A DNA stretch of 5,219 bases, from the NCBI GenBank assembly GCA_902806305.1, contig CADCWC010000312.1, positions 1 to 5,219 of the forward strand, read 5' to 3'. This document shows positions 5,115 through 5,219 of the stretch, in pieces (within the stretch, counting starts at the first letter, position 1; each line of letters starts with the position of its first letter). The notes beneath the pieces were generated by a model, which saw only the letters and a program-made list of their open reading frames with translations, did not search any database and was not told where the DNA came from. Source of the DNA: an uncultured Thermoleophilia bacterium (GTDB lineage: Bacteria > Actinomycetota > Thermoleophilia > Gaiellales > F1-60-MAGs149). The translations under genes and the position numbers were made by a program.

Positions 5115-5219
5115 ATGTCCGTCCATCCGAGCGCCGAGCTGCGCGACCACGCTGCGGGGGCCTACCGGCTCGCCGCCGACCGGGCCCGCAAGGTCGCGCG
5201 GTACGCCCAGCGACTGGCC
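5115..5219 (+). CDS. Unidentified protein, N-terminal 35 residues (cut by window end)
   Basis: An open frame from ATG 5115 runs off the window. It begins MSVHPSAELRDHAAGAYRLA and continues with an Ala/Arg-rich, probably helical stretch ending ARYAQRLA. AGGGG at 5101-5105, 9 bases before the ATG, is a fair ribosome binding site. Codon third positions are almost all G or C, like the neighbouring genes. It is divergent from the HDOD-GGDEF gene, sharing a 200-base intergenic region. There is no recognisable domain in this short piece, so no function is offered. The competing antisense frame over the same bases is Arg/Pro-rich and looks like a shadow. Confidence 0.55.
   Translation, partial: MSVHPSAELRDHAAGAYRLAADRARKVARYAQRLA

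Noticed and set aside
1..5219. Search for CRISPR arrays, tRNA genes, insertion sequences or a defence system
   Set aside because: No regularly spaced repeats, transposase-like frame, tRNA-like fold or nuclease/toxin motif could be recognised by eye on either strand.

Overview
The window is high-GC DNA (roughly 70% or more, nearly every codon ending in G or C) that appears to come from two kinds of organism. Most of it (about 1263 to 5219, and probably 1 to about 140) looks like a high-GC actinobacterium, perhaps of the Thermoleophilia/Solirubrobacterales type. The reasons are the GAF plus HisKA_3 histidine kinase, the HDOD-GGDEF protein, the extreme GC3 and the TAC-N2-T promoter elements. The block from about 141 to 1262 reads as an alphaproteobacterial (Methylobacterium/Rhizobiales-like) moxR-DUF58 operon and uses clearly more T-ending codons. 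These assignments rest on remembered family resemblance and hand codon counts, not on a database search.

Layout: 2 to about 140, inner part of a zinc-dependent alcohol dehydrogenase, cut at the window edge and by a junction. About 141-391, C-terminal lid of a MoxR AAA+ ATPase. 399-2396, one uninterrupted frame whose first ~288 residues are a nearly complete DUF58 protein and whose last ~377 are a GAF-HisKA_3-HATPase kinase without its N-terminus. 2460-3551, a Rieske non-heme iron oxygenase alpha subunit with a probable leaderless promoter. 3552-3575, a GC hairpin between convergent genes. 3589-4914 (minus), an HDOD-GGDEF protein with a probable promoter and a strong ribosome binding site. 5115-5219, the start of an unidentified divergent gene.

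The main anomaly is the pair of junctions near 130-148 and 1260-1290. At each, two unrelated genes meet in frame, inside a short motif that both parent families could carry. This fits short-overlap misassembly or an amplification chimera best. Real microhomology-mediated replacement is possible but needs read-level proof. The DUF58-kinase 'fusion' should not be treated as a new protein architecture until that is settled.

No pathway joins the genes. MoxR and DUF58 are a known functional pair. The kinase has no response regulator in the window, the oxygenase has no reductase, and the HDOD-GGDEF protein is a stand-alone signalling gene. I see no complete RNA gene, insertion sequence or CRISPR array.
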